DNA from: Gnetum montanum
Lineage: Eukaryota > Streptophyta > Gnetopsida > Gnetales > Gnetaceae
NCBI GenBank assembly: GCA_015680685.1
Contig: MNCI01003111.1
Span: 311,065 to 375,064, forward strand
DNA length: 64,000 bases
Direction: 5' to 3'
In this document: in pieces, positions 36,480-47,922 of the stretch
Layout of the letters: each line of letters begins with the position of its first letter
How positions within the stretch are numbered: position 1 is the stretch's first letter
Notes under the pieces: generated by a model
Seen by the model: the letters and a program-made list of their open reading frames with translations, nothing else
What the model was told of the DNA's origin: nothing
The model's database searches: none
Made by a program: the position numbers and the translations under genes

Positions 36480-37815
36480 GAGGAGAGCCCAATCTTTGAC
36501 CAATTCCTAGACAAATTCCTCTTTACTACTGCAATCAATGAATAAATTCCCATAGAACCAAAATGGTATAATGGCATCCTCACTTATCTTCTCACTCAAG
36601 AGATGCCACAAGATCTTAACTTTAGAAAGAAACAACAATTTCTTCATTAGGCCAAATACTTCATGGAAATTAATGAACACATTTACAAGGTGTGCGTCGA
36701 TGGCTTGGTTTTCTAGTGTGTTCCTGATGTGAATCAATTACACATTCTTCAAGATGCTCATGAAGGCCCTTGCGAAGGCCACTATGTAGGAAGGTGAATG
36801 ACCATAAAAATCCTGATGGTAGGATATTACTAGCCTAAAATCTTTAGGAATGCCTACCAGTTTGTCTGATCTTGTGAACACTGCCAACAAGATGGTGGGA
36901 TGATTGCATGAACAAAGGATTCTCAATAGTGGATTTAACCATTGGAACCCATTGACATATGGGGCATTAACTTCATGGATTCCATCACACCCATGTCCAA
37001 TAGAAAGGTGTATATCATAGTAGTAGTCAACTACTACACCAAATGGACAAAGGCAATAGTCATCGTTGATTGTACATCATCCATTACTGCCTGATTTATT
37101 CAACAACATGTTGTAAATAGGTTTGGGGTGCCACATTCATTAATTTTTGACAATGAAACTCATGTTTATAAGTGCCACTTTTAGAAAGCTAATTCAACAC
37201 TTGGGGGTTAAACATAAATTAACAACACCCTATCATCCCTAAGCCAATGGTCAAGCAAAGGTAACTAACTAGGAGATCACAAAGATCCTAACAAATACCA
37301 TAAGAAAATATAGGAGATATTGGAGCACAAATCTCAGCAATGCCCTATGAACCTACCACTCAACATGTAAACTCCCTATTGGATACTCTCCCTACAAGCT
37401 AGTGTATGGAAAACTTCCAACACTCCTGATTTAATACGAGCTCCATACACTCTCAACAGCCTATGACTTGAATCTTAACCTAAGTATAGCACACAAAGAA
37501 AGACTAATCAACCTCAACATGCTAGATGAAAACTAATTGGTGGCCCCATCTTTGAATGAAGTGCACAAGGCATTCAACAAGAAACAACATGACCTAAGGA
37601 TAAGGAAAGTAAAATTTTAACCAGGCAATAAGGTTCTCTACTAGAACCCCACACATGTACTTCAGAAGACAAAGTTCCAAACATTGTGAGAGGGATCTTA
37701 CATAGTTGCTAAAACCTTTCCTTCTAGGGCCATGACCATATACAAACCTAGGAGCCCTGATAAAAGGTAATTGGTCAACATCCAACAAGTAAAGCTTTTC
37801 CATGAGCCCAAGCAA
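36480..37815 (+). pseudogene. A5 integrase
   Basis: Zinc-binding domain HILQDAHEGPCEGHYVGR ... SCEHCQQDGG (36735-36900), core GINFMDSITPM, YIIVVVNYYTKWTKA (first D changed to N, 37010-37050), GVPHSLIFDNETHV (second D present, 37120-37165), YRRYWSTNLSNAL...IGYSPYKLVYGKLPTLL (37310-37430), then the C-terminal domain with FxPGNKVLY and a LVNIQQVKLF end (37610-37800). Complete in layout but with stops. The open minus frame 37594-37815 is a shadow. Confidence 0.88.
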
Positions 37816-39400
37816 GCCAGTGCAACAAGTACCTCAACAGATGGACAACCATGTTCAATTTTTTAGATCTCCTCCTTCCAACTCAGTTGTGGGAAAGATG
37901 GCCATCCATGCTAATTATCCATATGGGTCCTCAATTTCTCTACTTTTTATTTTTCACATTTTTTATTTTGCAAATTATTTAATTTTACACCTTTTTGATT
38001 TTCAAATTTTTCTTATTTTTAGACCTTTATTTATTTTACACCATCATTAGTACATGTGAATCCTTCTTAAATATTTTACACTTTCTTGTATATTTTACAT
38101 TGTTTGAGTGTGATTTTCAATATTTGTTAATAAAACATGTTTTATTACCAATAGGACATGGGTTGCCATGGTTTCTACTAATGGTGGTCTATGTTTAATG
38201 TTTTTTTGCTAATGTTTGGTTTCTATTTTTGAATTTGTGTACCGATTACTTAGTCTTGGTTTCTTTTTCATGGCTATAGGAAATGAGTTCATGACATCCA
38301 CCCATTCCACTAAATCTATGGTTTTCCTTATTTTAAAAGTCTGAGATCCCTTCCATTAAGTAAAATTTTAATCAACTAGTGACCTTGGTAGTTTTCAAAA
38401 TTGGGAAAAATTCAAAGGTTTGAACAGAGTGTGACTTCAAGGGAACTCAATACTCTTTGTACTCTTCTACTTACTTAAGTGCTTGGGTGGTTTTCATAAA
38501 CTTCTTACCATTCCATTTAAGCCACTTCAAGAAGTCAAATAAAGTCTTTGCATGGTGTGGTTCCCATCCAAAAATAAAAAAAATTAAATAAAATAAAACA
38601 ACATGATGAGAATTCAAAGCACACCCCTTAGAAAAATAAATAGGCTATGAGCATTAGTTATGGGACTAGAAAGACATGTTACCCATGCTTAAAGGTCCCC
38701 TCTAACTAAGGCCTTCTTTCACTTCCTATCTCTATTTTCTCCTCTTTTTGGAATGATGGTTGCTTTGTGAGAAGTCCCTTGTGGCTTGAGGGGTGGATCA
38801 ATCTTAGAGTGGTAATGCAAAGTCATTAGAAATGGTTGGTTTTGGTCTAGACTAAGGATGGATCTTCTTTGATCATTTTAAACATGCAATTCACAAGAGA
38901 CTTCTTATGATCTCAACTTGGAAATCCATTCCACCTTCTCCATCATCCATCACTATTGTTCATAATACACCTCACTACCAGTTTCCATGTTTTTGATCCC
39001 TTGATTTGGTCAGATGTACTTGAATTCTTAAGTAGATCCTTCCAGGTGGATTTTTAGCCTTCCTTACCATTAGTCACCTGTGAAGTACACGGGCTCCTTA
39101 GTTGAAGTTATGCAAGGGCAAACTAGGCATGTGCATGCTATGGGAAGGACCTGCTTGCATATCTCTTCATTGGAATGTTAAGCCCCTTACCCTTGACATC
39201 GTTGCAATCATACCTTTCACGTGCCTCATTGTACATCCCACTTTGTGCTCCCATACAATCTTATAACATTCATTCTCTACATTATTTTCTCCAATTTCTC
39301 AATTTTGTAAGCTTCAATTCCCTCTTCTACTATTTTTATTCCAATTTTGGCTTTTTAGACTTCCATTTGACTCTAATTCCATTTAAAAATTCCTTGTATT
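37816..39400. other. Spacer between A5 integrase and accessory promoter module
   Basis: Very T-rich at 37930-38110, otherwise AT-rich with stops in all frames. It corresponds to the A2 spacer 15371-16829 in inverted orientation. I see no gene in it. Confidence 0.6.
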
Positions 39401-39404
39401 TTTG

Positions 39405-39545
39405 AAGTTCTGGAAAAGTCAAATAAAGTCAATAGTGGTCAATAGCTATGTCAACTAGGCCTAGTCAATGCAACCAACCCCATTGATGGGGCCCAGTTGG
39501 CTAGGCCTCATCACCACATGAGAAAAATATTATAAATACCATTGA
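39405..39545 (+). promoter_or_regulatory. Internal LTR-like promoter module upstream of the A5 accessory gene
   Basis: Repeats of CTAGGCCT / GATGGGGCCC / TTGGCTAGGCCTCATC type (39448-39512) precede a TATA box TTATAAATAC (39530-39539), the same order as in the A5 LTR U3 (GACTAGGCCCC repeats then CTATAAATAC). A splice-donor consensus AGAG|GTAAGT follows at 39682-39691 and an acceptor ATAG directly before the accessory ATG. Confidence 0.6.
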
Positions 39546-39664
39546 ACACTTTGCCATTTTTGCAATTTCTTTCATAACACAAGGGGAGTTCTTGCCATTT
39601 TTCAAAGTACAAAATGTTCCCAAGTCCATAACCTTTTAATCGTTTGCCCAAATCACTTTATTCT

Positions 39665-42415
39665 TTGATCTTGTAGCTACTAGAGGTAAGTTCTCAGTTA
39701 TGGGGGCGACAAATGTCTCATTTTTTTATAGAAACTTCTTCACCATTTCTCTAACTTCCACAAAGGTTTAACTAGGAACCCAACCATCAAACATCAAAAT
39801 AGAAGAAGTTAAACCCTTCCAACAAGCTCTAGAAATAGCTACAACAACTGATTAATGCTTAATTAATTAATAAAACATTCAATCTACCATGGTCCAACCT
39901 TAGTAAAAGTATAACCAACTAACAGGAAAGGTATTCAAGAATTTAAAGTTTTACATTATATCTAGTAATTCGTGGATGTGTTGTGACCATAGATGGCACC
40001 AAAGGGAAAGCATCCATAGGAAGCAGGACTGTCCCAGCTAAGGAAAAAACAACCACAAATGGAAAGGGGCCAAGAGTAGGCCCAAGAAGAACTAGTGGCA
40101 ACCCATGCAATGGAACTTCTTTGAGATGAGCTCAAAGTGGAATCTATTCAGCAAATTCTGGAAGCAAAAGTAGCCTTAGAACAATCACAATGTGGAGAGG
40201 TACCAAGACTAGCACCAAGGCTTAAAGTCACATTAACACAAGCCTACCTCAACATCATCAAGCCTCATGACATCCAACACTCAGTTCTCCAAGAACTAAA
40301 TTTCTGGCCATTTTTGGAGCATTCCCTTGTAGAGGTCAAGACACAACTACAAACCTCTCTCATGTGGTAAACTATCACTTCTAGTGGGGAATGGTACATG
40401 GGAGAGACATACCTCTTCTAGAATAATAGAAGGCTAGGCTCTATCATTAATATCAAGGACATCCAAGTATCCTATTTGGCTAAAGTAATAGCACTTGCCT
40501 AACATAGGAACACAATTGGTAGAGTTGTTAACATAGGCTGACCCTTAAGCTAAGAAGGAGTGAACCCAGTGGTATTATGGGGTTGACCATAAGGAGTTCA
40601 ACACACTCACACTAGTAGAATGCATCTATTTCAAAATTATGACCTATCACCTCAATCCAACAGTGAGGCCTAGTAAGGTGATCGATTTTTCTACCTAAGC
40701 ATGTGGCACTCTAAGTGAGAGATTTCCTATAAACCTTCCACAACTGATCTACTTAGAGATTGAGAAATGTTTCAAGAAAAATGAACATGGAAGGAAAACC
40801 CTACCCTTTCCTTACCTTATTAGGAAACTTTATAAAATGGTAGGAATCATCCGCTATGCCAATGATATAATTCAACATACTCTTGTGGCTTCATGGTCTA
40901 AAATGATGAAAGAAAAACCACTTGCCACCACCAAATAAGAGGATCAATAGATGTCACCTATGCCACCCACTCAAGAAATAATGTCAAAGGCTCACACAAC
41001 CATTGAGCATTTGCAAGAAATCTGAGAGCAACTCCTGTCTCAACAAGAATAGCAAGCAAAGACAAGTGGTAATCCATCTGCATATCAAGCAGTAATGAGT
41101 CACCTTAATGAGGTGGCTTAAATAATTAGTCAAATAGAGAGAGGATGGTTGATATTCTCTACCCAATGAACACAGTTGCTTGCAAAAGTGAGTCCTAGTA
41201 CCTGAGAGGTAATAGTGTCCTTATCACAATACCATTTATTCCTAGAAATTTTTGGGAATGTCCCTTCCTTTTTAGTGCACTTGGAGGAGGGTGAGGAGGC
41301 AATTGTAGTAGTGTTGCAACACCAGAGATAGGAAACAACTACTGAATTAGTCGTTGATTGAGTAGCTAAAGCACTTAATGCACCTACAGCATCTGTACTT
41401 GATGTAGCTATACTTCAAGATGTGCATATGTTCATAGGCATAGTCAATAGGAGATTAAATGTAGCCTAGCACAAAAAATTGATGGATTGACTAGTAGGGA
41501 CTAAGCAACCAATTTCTAATATCTTCAATCTTTTAGATAACATCACTATAACCTAGTTAGAGCTGCTAGAAGCAAGGGGAAAGTGCATCATTTTTGAGGG
41601 GCAACTTGAAACGGCTCAAGTACAACACCAACACATAGCTGTGGAGATTGCCAAATTGCATGCTTTCTTTGCTAACCTCACACTCTTTAGCCCAGCAATT
41701 AACAAAGATAAAGCTTTCCAATAGCTTCAAGAATGATTTAGGAAGGCTTAGGAGGAAGTGGTGATAACCATCTTTAACTAGTCTGTAGCAGAAGCAAAGA
41801 TATATTTAGTTCAAAAGCACTTGATTTAGATCACCAGGAGAACAAAGCACTAACTATAGAAAATTATCGCCTATGCAATTTTGATGCCCAAAAAGAACAA
41901 ATGCAAGAATTCATTCATTAATAACATGAGAAACTTGCCAAGGTGAACACTGAGTTAAGGAGATTAGCCATAGAGAATCAAAATCCATCTATGAAGGAAG
42001 TTCGAGCATTATGCCAGAAGTCTACCATCAAGATCGCCACCTAGAAAAATGAGGCTCTCAAGTTTGAAAGAGTAAAGAATCACTACAAAGAGCAGGTTGG
42101 CTTCCAAGAGGAGATTAATGAAAAACACATTCAATTACCTAAGGAAAAAGTCAACGAGGCTCTCTAGCAACTCCAACATGGAAAGGAGGTGTGGTAGCCC
42201 ATCATTGATGGGATTGATGCCTACAACAAAGTAGAGATTCACCAAAAAGAGTTGTAGATAGAAGAAATGACAAAATACATGGAGTTGGCCAATCTTCATT
42301 ATGAAAACTTGGCAATGCTAACTACTAGACAGTTGTGGTTAGAATTAGAAAAATAAGTAGCCAAATCATACTTGCTATACAAGACCAAGTTTAAGCACCA
42401 TAAAGATACCAAGTA
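39665..42415 (+). pseudogene. A5 accessory gene (5' part), interrupted by element B
   Basis: Unknown function; gene type recurring in A2, A3 and A4. A likely 5'-UTR intron runs 39686-39992 (GTAAGT...CATAG) with ATG at 39993 right after it (MAPKGK). Order: Gln/Glu-rich start, LNFWPFLEHSLVEVKTQLQT (40280-40350), WYYGVDHKEFNTLTLVECIYF (40570-40630), INLPQLIYLEIEKCFKKNEH (40730-40790) then LPFPYLIRKLYKMVGI, a likely phase-1 intron (41219-41275), and a Leu/Gln/Glu-rich coiled-coil-like stretch (41560-42350). The middle block resembles the plant 'putative transposon protein' domain. The frame changes between 40370 and 40567. The C-terminal part lies at 58635-59165. Confidence 0.7.
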
Positions 42416-42420
42416 GAAGC
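42416..42420. repeat. Target-site duplication GAAGC, left of element B
   Basis: GAAGC at 42416-42420 abuts the LTR start TGTAACG; the matching GAAGC at 58630-58634 follows the right LTR end GTGTTTCA. Five bases is normal for Ty3/gypsy integrase, so B arrived by ordinary integration. Confidence 0.92.
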
Positions 42421-43859
42421 TGTAACGACAGAAAATATCGGTAGCTAGAATACCAAACAAAATCCGTGTATATAGCCTTAACGACGGATCCGTGCGAGGG
42501 CTGTGCTGGAGAAAACGAATCCGCAGTGCCCTGAACGATCTTGTCGATCAGACAGGGACTTACTAAATCAGTAAACCGATGGGGATTATGAATATTTCGT
42601 GGAAAGATTTGATTCAACCAGTCACGAAATGAGAGAAAAACGATGTGAATAAATTATAATGATGATAACGTTAACACGGCAAAAGGAATCAAACACGAGA
42701 GAAATGTGTGATTTCAAGATCTATGCTTTGACCCGGAAAAATGAGTATGGGATTCAAGGAAGGTCAAGTTCTGACATCTATCGATCAACTGCTTCTAATC
42801 AATAGAGCTCGCAAACCGTGCCAGATGATCTCTCGATCTCTGATCTGCTCCTTCTGCCTTGGGTAGTCTCTACTCGGAACTGCCAATGATCACCAATGGA
42901 GAAAGTTCTGTCTTCACCAAAGGGCCAATCGCTCCTACTGCCAATGCTCAAGCGAAATGTTTCTTGTCTCTGCTAAAAGATAGTGCTGCCAAAAGATTGC
43001 CAAAATTCTGCTCTCTTTCTCTGTCTCTCTATGTGTCTCCGTGTCTTTTTTCTTCACCAACTGGGATATTTATAAGTTTGACAATGTGTGGAGAAGGCAT
43101 GGCTATGATGACACATGTTTCAAACTTTTCAGAAGATCATTGACTTGATCATCCTTGTGTTGAAATTCGTGACTACGCACAATACGTGCATCTGCGTATT
43201 GTGCGTATGAATAATAAATGTGGATCGGGCATGTCTCAGTTGATTTTGGGCTACATTACGCTCGTACGCATTGCGTCGCGTGCAAGAGCATAATAAAGCA
43301 CAAAAGTAATGGACTCAAGTTGCTTTACGCTCATTCACGCTGCCAAGCGTAGTGAAGCGTAAACAATGATTAACTTGGCGATGAATTATGATGACGTACG
43401 TTGCGTTGCATAAAGAGAGTAAGGTGATCAATCTGCAAGAAAGAGAAAAGAGTTGATTTATTGCACTTCCTTTGGGCTCTCTTTGACGTTTTCGAAGCTC
43501 ATTACGCTGCCTTGTGTAGTAGAGCGTAAATCTGCTCTTGGACAAAAGACTTAGCAGAATACACGAGAGATCACATATTACGCTGCTTAGGCCTTAGGCT
43601 TCGCCAAATTTGCTCAAGTAAACCACCTTCTAATATCAGACTATGTTCCATTGAGCATCATTACGCTATGTTGTGTACTATAGTGTAAAGACGGAAAACA
43701 TAGTACAATAGGAAATCTGCAAAAGGAAACCGAAGTCTTGATGCCGCACGCCTCTTTGCCTTGCCTTGCCTTGTCCTCCTTTCTGGAATTCCATCATGTA
43801 CTTTTGCCTAAATCGTGAATCTTTGCCTAAGGCCGACTCACAATTCTCACGGTGTTTCA
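42421..43859 (-). repeat. Element B left LTR (3' LTR), 1439 bp
   Basis: Starts TGTAACGACAG and ends GTGTTTCA on the plus strand (TG...CA). It matches the right LTR closely except for a 123-bp stretch missing here (present at 57396-57518) and scattered C/T and G/A differences. A minus-strand TATA box TTATAAATATC lies at 43065-43075. Confidence 0.95.
43324..43690. promoter_or_regulatory. TTACGCT / AGCGTAA hairpin cluster in the B LTR U3
   Basis: Three inverted repeats built on the same word: 43324-43363 (arms TTTACGCT and AGCGTAAA with inner ACGCT/AGCGT), 43502-43529 (TTACGCT/AGCGTAA) and 43663-43690 (TTACGCTAT/ATAGTGTAA). The right LTR has the same three at 58094-58133, 58272-58299 and about 58434-58460. 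They lie upstream of the TATA box. A regulatory role is inferred. Confidence 0.6.
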
Positions 43860-43860
43860 A

Positions 43861-43872
43861 TGGCCCCTCTTT
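43861..43872 (-). other. Element B polypurine tract
   Basis: Minus-strand AAAGAGGGGCCA immediately upstream of the 3' LTR start TGAAACACC; the plus-strand DNA primer site expected in this position. Confidence 0.7.
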
Positions 43873-45018
43873 GTTGATGGTTAAAGGGCTTGCCCAAAAG
43901 GCATCGACAAAGAATACGAAACACCGGATAGGTAAAAGCACCAGCAGCATTCATCAATGGTTACTCAAGTGTTGCCCTGTCAACATAGAAGAGCAAAGAT
44001 GGAGGAAATAGGAGATAGGATGATACAGGAGGAAACAGGTTCGGGGAAGACGCAAATGAGTAAGGATGACTTCTTCACGCATAAGCAGTTAGGCTTTCTC
44101 CTGTAGGTGCATTAGCATGGAGTTATGCTGTCATTTTGTAGATGAAGGGGTTGCATAAACGAATTGTGTTGCATCTGCACAGCCTGGGTGGATGTGTTTC
44201 ACCCATTTTGCCAACCCCATTTTTTTGAGCGTCCATTAGGTGAATTGTGTTACGCCAGTTTATGGACTTGATTGTAATGCGAATGCGGAAAACGGGTGCT
44301 GCATGTGTAGATTTTGCAAACGGGAAGCAAATGGTAGAGATGAAGTATAGTAAGAGCTGAGGGTAGGATTATAAGGGGAACATGGATGCACTTCTAAGTG
44401 GACAAGCTAACCTGAGCAGCCATTTCAAAACGCTGTTTGTACTTCACCGCTCAGATGAATGCATCTTTGAACGACATCCTCGAACCAAGTAACCTACAAC
44501 CAAAGAAGAAAACAAAGGATACCATTGTATGTGCGAATTGTAGGCGAGGTTGTTGAAACAAGTACTATTAGAGGCAAGATATATTGATTGGGCCATGAAG
44601 GAGGAACTGTAGCACGAGGCTCAAGTTTTCACCCTTAACGCTTGGCCCAACATATCACCGCCAAAGAACATCAGACTCAGCACATCTGACTGGTTATGCA
44701 AAGAACTAGCCAAATGAATCTGTGAAGCCAGAGCCTGATAGTGATGATGAGCGGAGATCTGCAAAGCTGTAGTTGATGAGAATGCCTTTGGGGCTCCGGA
44801 CGGAGAAACTAACCTCTCAGAGGTACCACCGCTGGAATAGGTGCGGTGACGGTATCTCCGAGGGGTCAGTAGTATGCCCTTCGGCACATCCGAGGAATCA
44901 ATAGGATGCCGATAAGGTAGTGACGCTGGGACTGTCCCAACGTCCCATCCCATGTGTCTTGCAGCTGCACAGAGATAATCACGCTCGCTTGAGTTGCATG
45001 AGAGCAGTTTGTGAGCCC
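43873..45018. other. Element B 3' untranslated region
   Basis: No integrase or other known domain is readable here on either strand. The minus frame 44953-44621 (110 codons) has no recognisable similarity and includes an imperfect duplication around TCCGAGG (44850-44895), so I do not call it a gene. Confidence 0.6.
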
Positions 45019-45510
45019 CAGTTTTAAGTCCTGGGAGACTGTCATTGTTGATTTTAAGTCTCAGCAGACCATGGTCCCAGTTTAAAGTCTAGGCAGACCG
45101 AGAAATGCTAGTTTTACGTCGTAGCAGATGATGGCGGGGCTGATTTATGGTCTCAACAGACCGTGCTGTGGATGTCAGTTTCATGTCATGACCCAAGGAC
45201 AAATCTGTGCTGGTTTTATGTCTCAGCAGACGGTTACTTACCTTTGCCAGTTTTATGTCATGACGGACAGCCGGTGCCAGTTTAGCGTCGTGGCGGACGC
45301 ATGCAAAAGATCCCAGTTTTTTGTCTTGGTCGACCTGTACAACATTGCCAGTTTTACGTCGTAGCAGACGGTTACAACTTGCCATTTTTACGTCGTGGCA
45401 GACGATCAATACCAGTTTAGCGTCGTGGCGGACGTGTGAAGGGAGTGCCAGTTTTACGTCGTAGCAGACGGTGGTTGCCAGTTTAGCGTCATAGCGGACG
45501 ATTGTTGTCA
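45019..45510. repeat. Minisatellite of about 15 stem-loop units (AGTTTTA-CGTC-N6-GACG type)
   Basis: Units of 28-36 bp share CCAGTTTTA followed by a 4-5 bp inverted repeat around a ~6-nt loop. Stem variants pair with each other: CGTC/GACG (45116, 45356, 45390, 45456), GCGTC/GACGC (about 45284), TGTC/GACA (about 45256), GTCT/AGAC (about 45220), AGTC/GACT (about 45029). The spacer after the stem varies freely. It lies between the truncated pol and the 3' LTR, where Tat/Ogre elements are known to carry satellite-like tandem repeats. Confidence 0.85.
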
Positions 45511-45589
45511 TACCTGATATTCACACTGGAGATGCAACTATTGTCTACAGAGAGTACTCTATCAAAAGAGCGTCTACAGAGAGTACTGT

Positions 45590-46884
45590 CTCCTATGATT
45601 ACGTACTGCCTAGCTCGTTTGCGGATTGCATCTTTCTGCACGTGTGTCAATTCGTGCAGTAGCTCGCCTTACAAGAGGTAAGTTTTAATGTTGTCATACC
45701 ATTCTGGCATGCTTTCTTCGAGAAGAGAAGATATTTGCACCGCCTGAACAATAGGACCTGTACAATCTATTATTAAAGAAGGACAAGTGTCGAATAGATG
45801 TGATGGCACGTTTAAGGCCAGCGTAGCCAGTGCATCGGCCAGTGTGTTATCATTTCATGGCACGTGTTGGGCATCGATGGTCACGAATTGCTTCAGAAGG
45901 TCTTTAGCCATATCGCAGTAGGGCTATAAATGTACGGCTTTGCAGGCGTAGACTCTTGTGATCTGATTGATGATGAGCATCGAATCACCCCTAATTGCCA
46001 AGTGTCGAACATCGAGTTCGCTGGCAGCTAGTAATCCTCTGAGGAGCCCCTCGTACTCTGCCACATTGTTCGTATAGGGGAAGGCTAAGCGATAAGCGTG
46101 AAGATGCACATCCTCAGGTGATAGCGTAATAACGGTGGCAGCACTGCCACCTCTAGCGATTGAAGCTTCGTTGAAATACAACGTCGCTTCGGGGCCTATT
46201 AAGACAAGGCTTACACTATGTACATATTCGTATGGAAATTCAGGCTCTATGGTTGCCTGACTGTCAATAGGAGATGTTACTAATTGGTCGGCTATCGCTT
46301 GGCTCTTCATAGAAGATTGGCCAATGTAATACAGATCGAATTCTATTGTGATAGCCTTCCAACGAGCTATTTTTCTACTTTCGTATAAGTTATGCGTAAT
46401 GGCCCTAAGGATGTTATTTTTACAGATGATGTTAACTTGACTATGGAAAAGATAATGTCTACATTTCTTGAGCGTAAATACTAACACTAAGCAGTTACGC
46501 TCTACTTCGTTATACCTCATTTCATACACACATAGAACGTGACTCAAGTAGTAGATGGGTAATTCTGACCCATCACCCCTCCTTTGACAGAGTAACGCTG
46601 CTAAGGCTACGTCTGAAGTTGCAAGATAGATATAGAATGGTTGATCCCTTTGCGGCCGGAAAACTGTTGGCAAGCGTTGAAGCTCTTGCTTCAAGCTGTC
46701 GAACGAATGCTGACAATCATCCATCCATTCAAAATTAACCCCCTTTTTAAGCAAATGTTGCATAAGGTGTAACTTGTCGGTTAATCTCGAGATGAACCGC
46801 CTGATAAACTGTAACCTCCCCTGTAATCCGCGTAATTGCTTAAGACTTGTAGGGGGTGCCAATTCAATAATGGCTTTGACTTTG
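45590..46884 (-). pseudogene. Element B RNase H plus second archaeal-type RNase H
   Basis: The frame open over 46967-45924 (347 codons) begins at the RT end (IIELAPPTSLKQLRGLQGRL, FIRRFISRLTDKLHLMQHLL), continues with RNase H (FYIYLATSDVALAALL, YYLSHVL...YEMRYNEVERNCLVLVF, IARWKAITIEFDLYYIGQSS, AIADQL) and then a second RNase H (LYFNEASIARGGSAATVI, FPYTNNVAEYEGLLRGLLAA, LAIRGDSMLIINQI). NNxAEYEGLLxGL is the signature of the archaeal-type domain of the Tat lineage. After the stop at 45924 the linker continues to RQYVIIGDSTLCRRSFDR (near 45590), which normally precedes integrase. Confidence 0.92.
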
Positions 46885-47922
46885 TCAGGGTTCCGATACC
46901 ACAAAACCCAGCATGCATCTGATTTTGACTCCGAACACACACTTTTTTGGGTGAAGTCGAAGGTCATATTTAGAGCATCTTTTGAGAACTAACTCCAGAT
47001 CCTCTGAATGATATTCGGACTTTAAAGACTTAACAGCTATATCGTCAACATAGTCATTCAGCCTCCCTAAGAGGTAATCGCTAAAGATGTACGTCATAGC
47101 TCGTTGATATGTTGCTCTGGCATTTTTTAAGCCAAAAGGCATCATGGTGTAGCAAAAGGTCCCCCAGGGTGTCATAAATGTCGTTGTTAGCTAGTGCTCT
47201 GGGTTAATGTGTATTTGATTGTAGCCTGAGAAGCCATCCATGAAGGACAAAAGCGCATTTCCAGCGGTTGTATCCACCAATTGGTCGATACTCGGCAATG
47301 GGAAGTTATCCTTGATTGTAGCTTTGTTCAAGTCCCAGAAGTCTATACAAATGTGTATTCCTCCAGTCTTTTTGGGAACTACTACAATATTGGATACCCA
47401 GTCCGACTAATCAACTGCGCAAATAAAACCTGCCTGGTACAGCTTAGTGATTTCATCACATACTGCTAGCGCGACTTCTGGCGTGATCTTTCGTGCTTTT
47501 TATCTGACGGCTTTGATATGGGGATCTAGGATTATGTTGTGTTGAATTAATCTTGGGTCCAGTCCTGGCATATCCTCGTATGACCATGCAAACACTGTGA
47601 TGTTACTCTGGAGGACCTGTTTTATGTCATCATGTGTCTTTTGGTCTAATAGAGAACTAACCTTGAGAGTTTTAGTCTCACCCCTACGCGTAACCACAGA
47701 GACCTCGTTAAGTGGATCTTCGGTCACGTCTCCAACTTCCAGATCTAGCGTGCGCGTCAATTGCTCTAGCCAGTCTAGAGATGTTTCTGACGTGGCTATG
47801 ATTGCGTCATTAAGGGCTAGGTTAGTTTCTATTAGTGTGAGATCAAGTTGTCTAATGATTTCACCGTGTGAGCTTGCTAAAACTAGCGGTGCAGACAAGA
47901 TTTCGTCTATCTGTGAATTATC
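46885..47922 (-). pseudogene. Element B reverse transcriptase, nearly intact
   Basis: Minus strand from a possible splice acceptor (TTTGGCAG|GATAATTC, exon start 47922). Pre-RT block LKVSSLLDQKTHDDIKQVLQ, VFAWSYEDMPGLDPRLIQHN, LDPHIKAVR; fingers/palm KARKITPEVALAVCDEITKL, SNIVVVPKKTGGIHICIDF, FMDGFSGYNQIHINPE; MTPWGTFCYTMMPFGLKNAR; catalytic LNDYVDDIAVKS with YVDD at 47052-47041; LRLHPKKCVFGV. A stop after IKAVR and a frame change near 46967 break the frame. The YVDD is intact. Confidence 0.93.

Noticed and set aside
44621-44953. 110-codon minus frame in the element B 3' region
   Set aside because: No similarity recognised, no homologue in frame nearby, and it lies in untranslated sequence containing a duplication.
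45089-45511. 140-codon minus frame with repeated RHDAKLA-like peptides
   Set aside because: Translation of the stem-loop minisatellite; the varying spacer and unit lengths argue against a protein.
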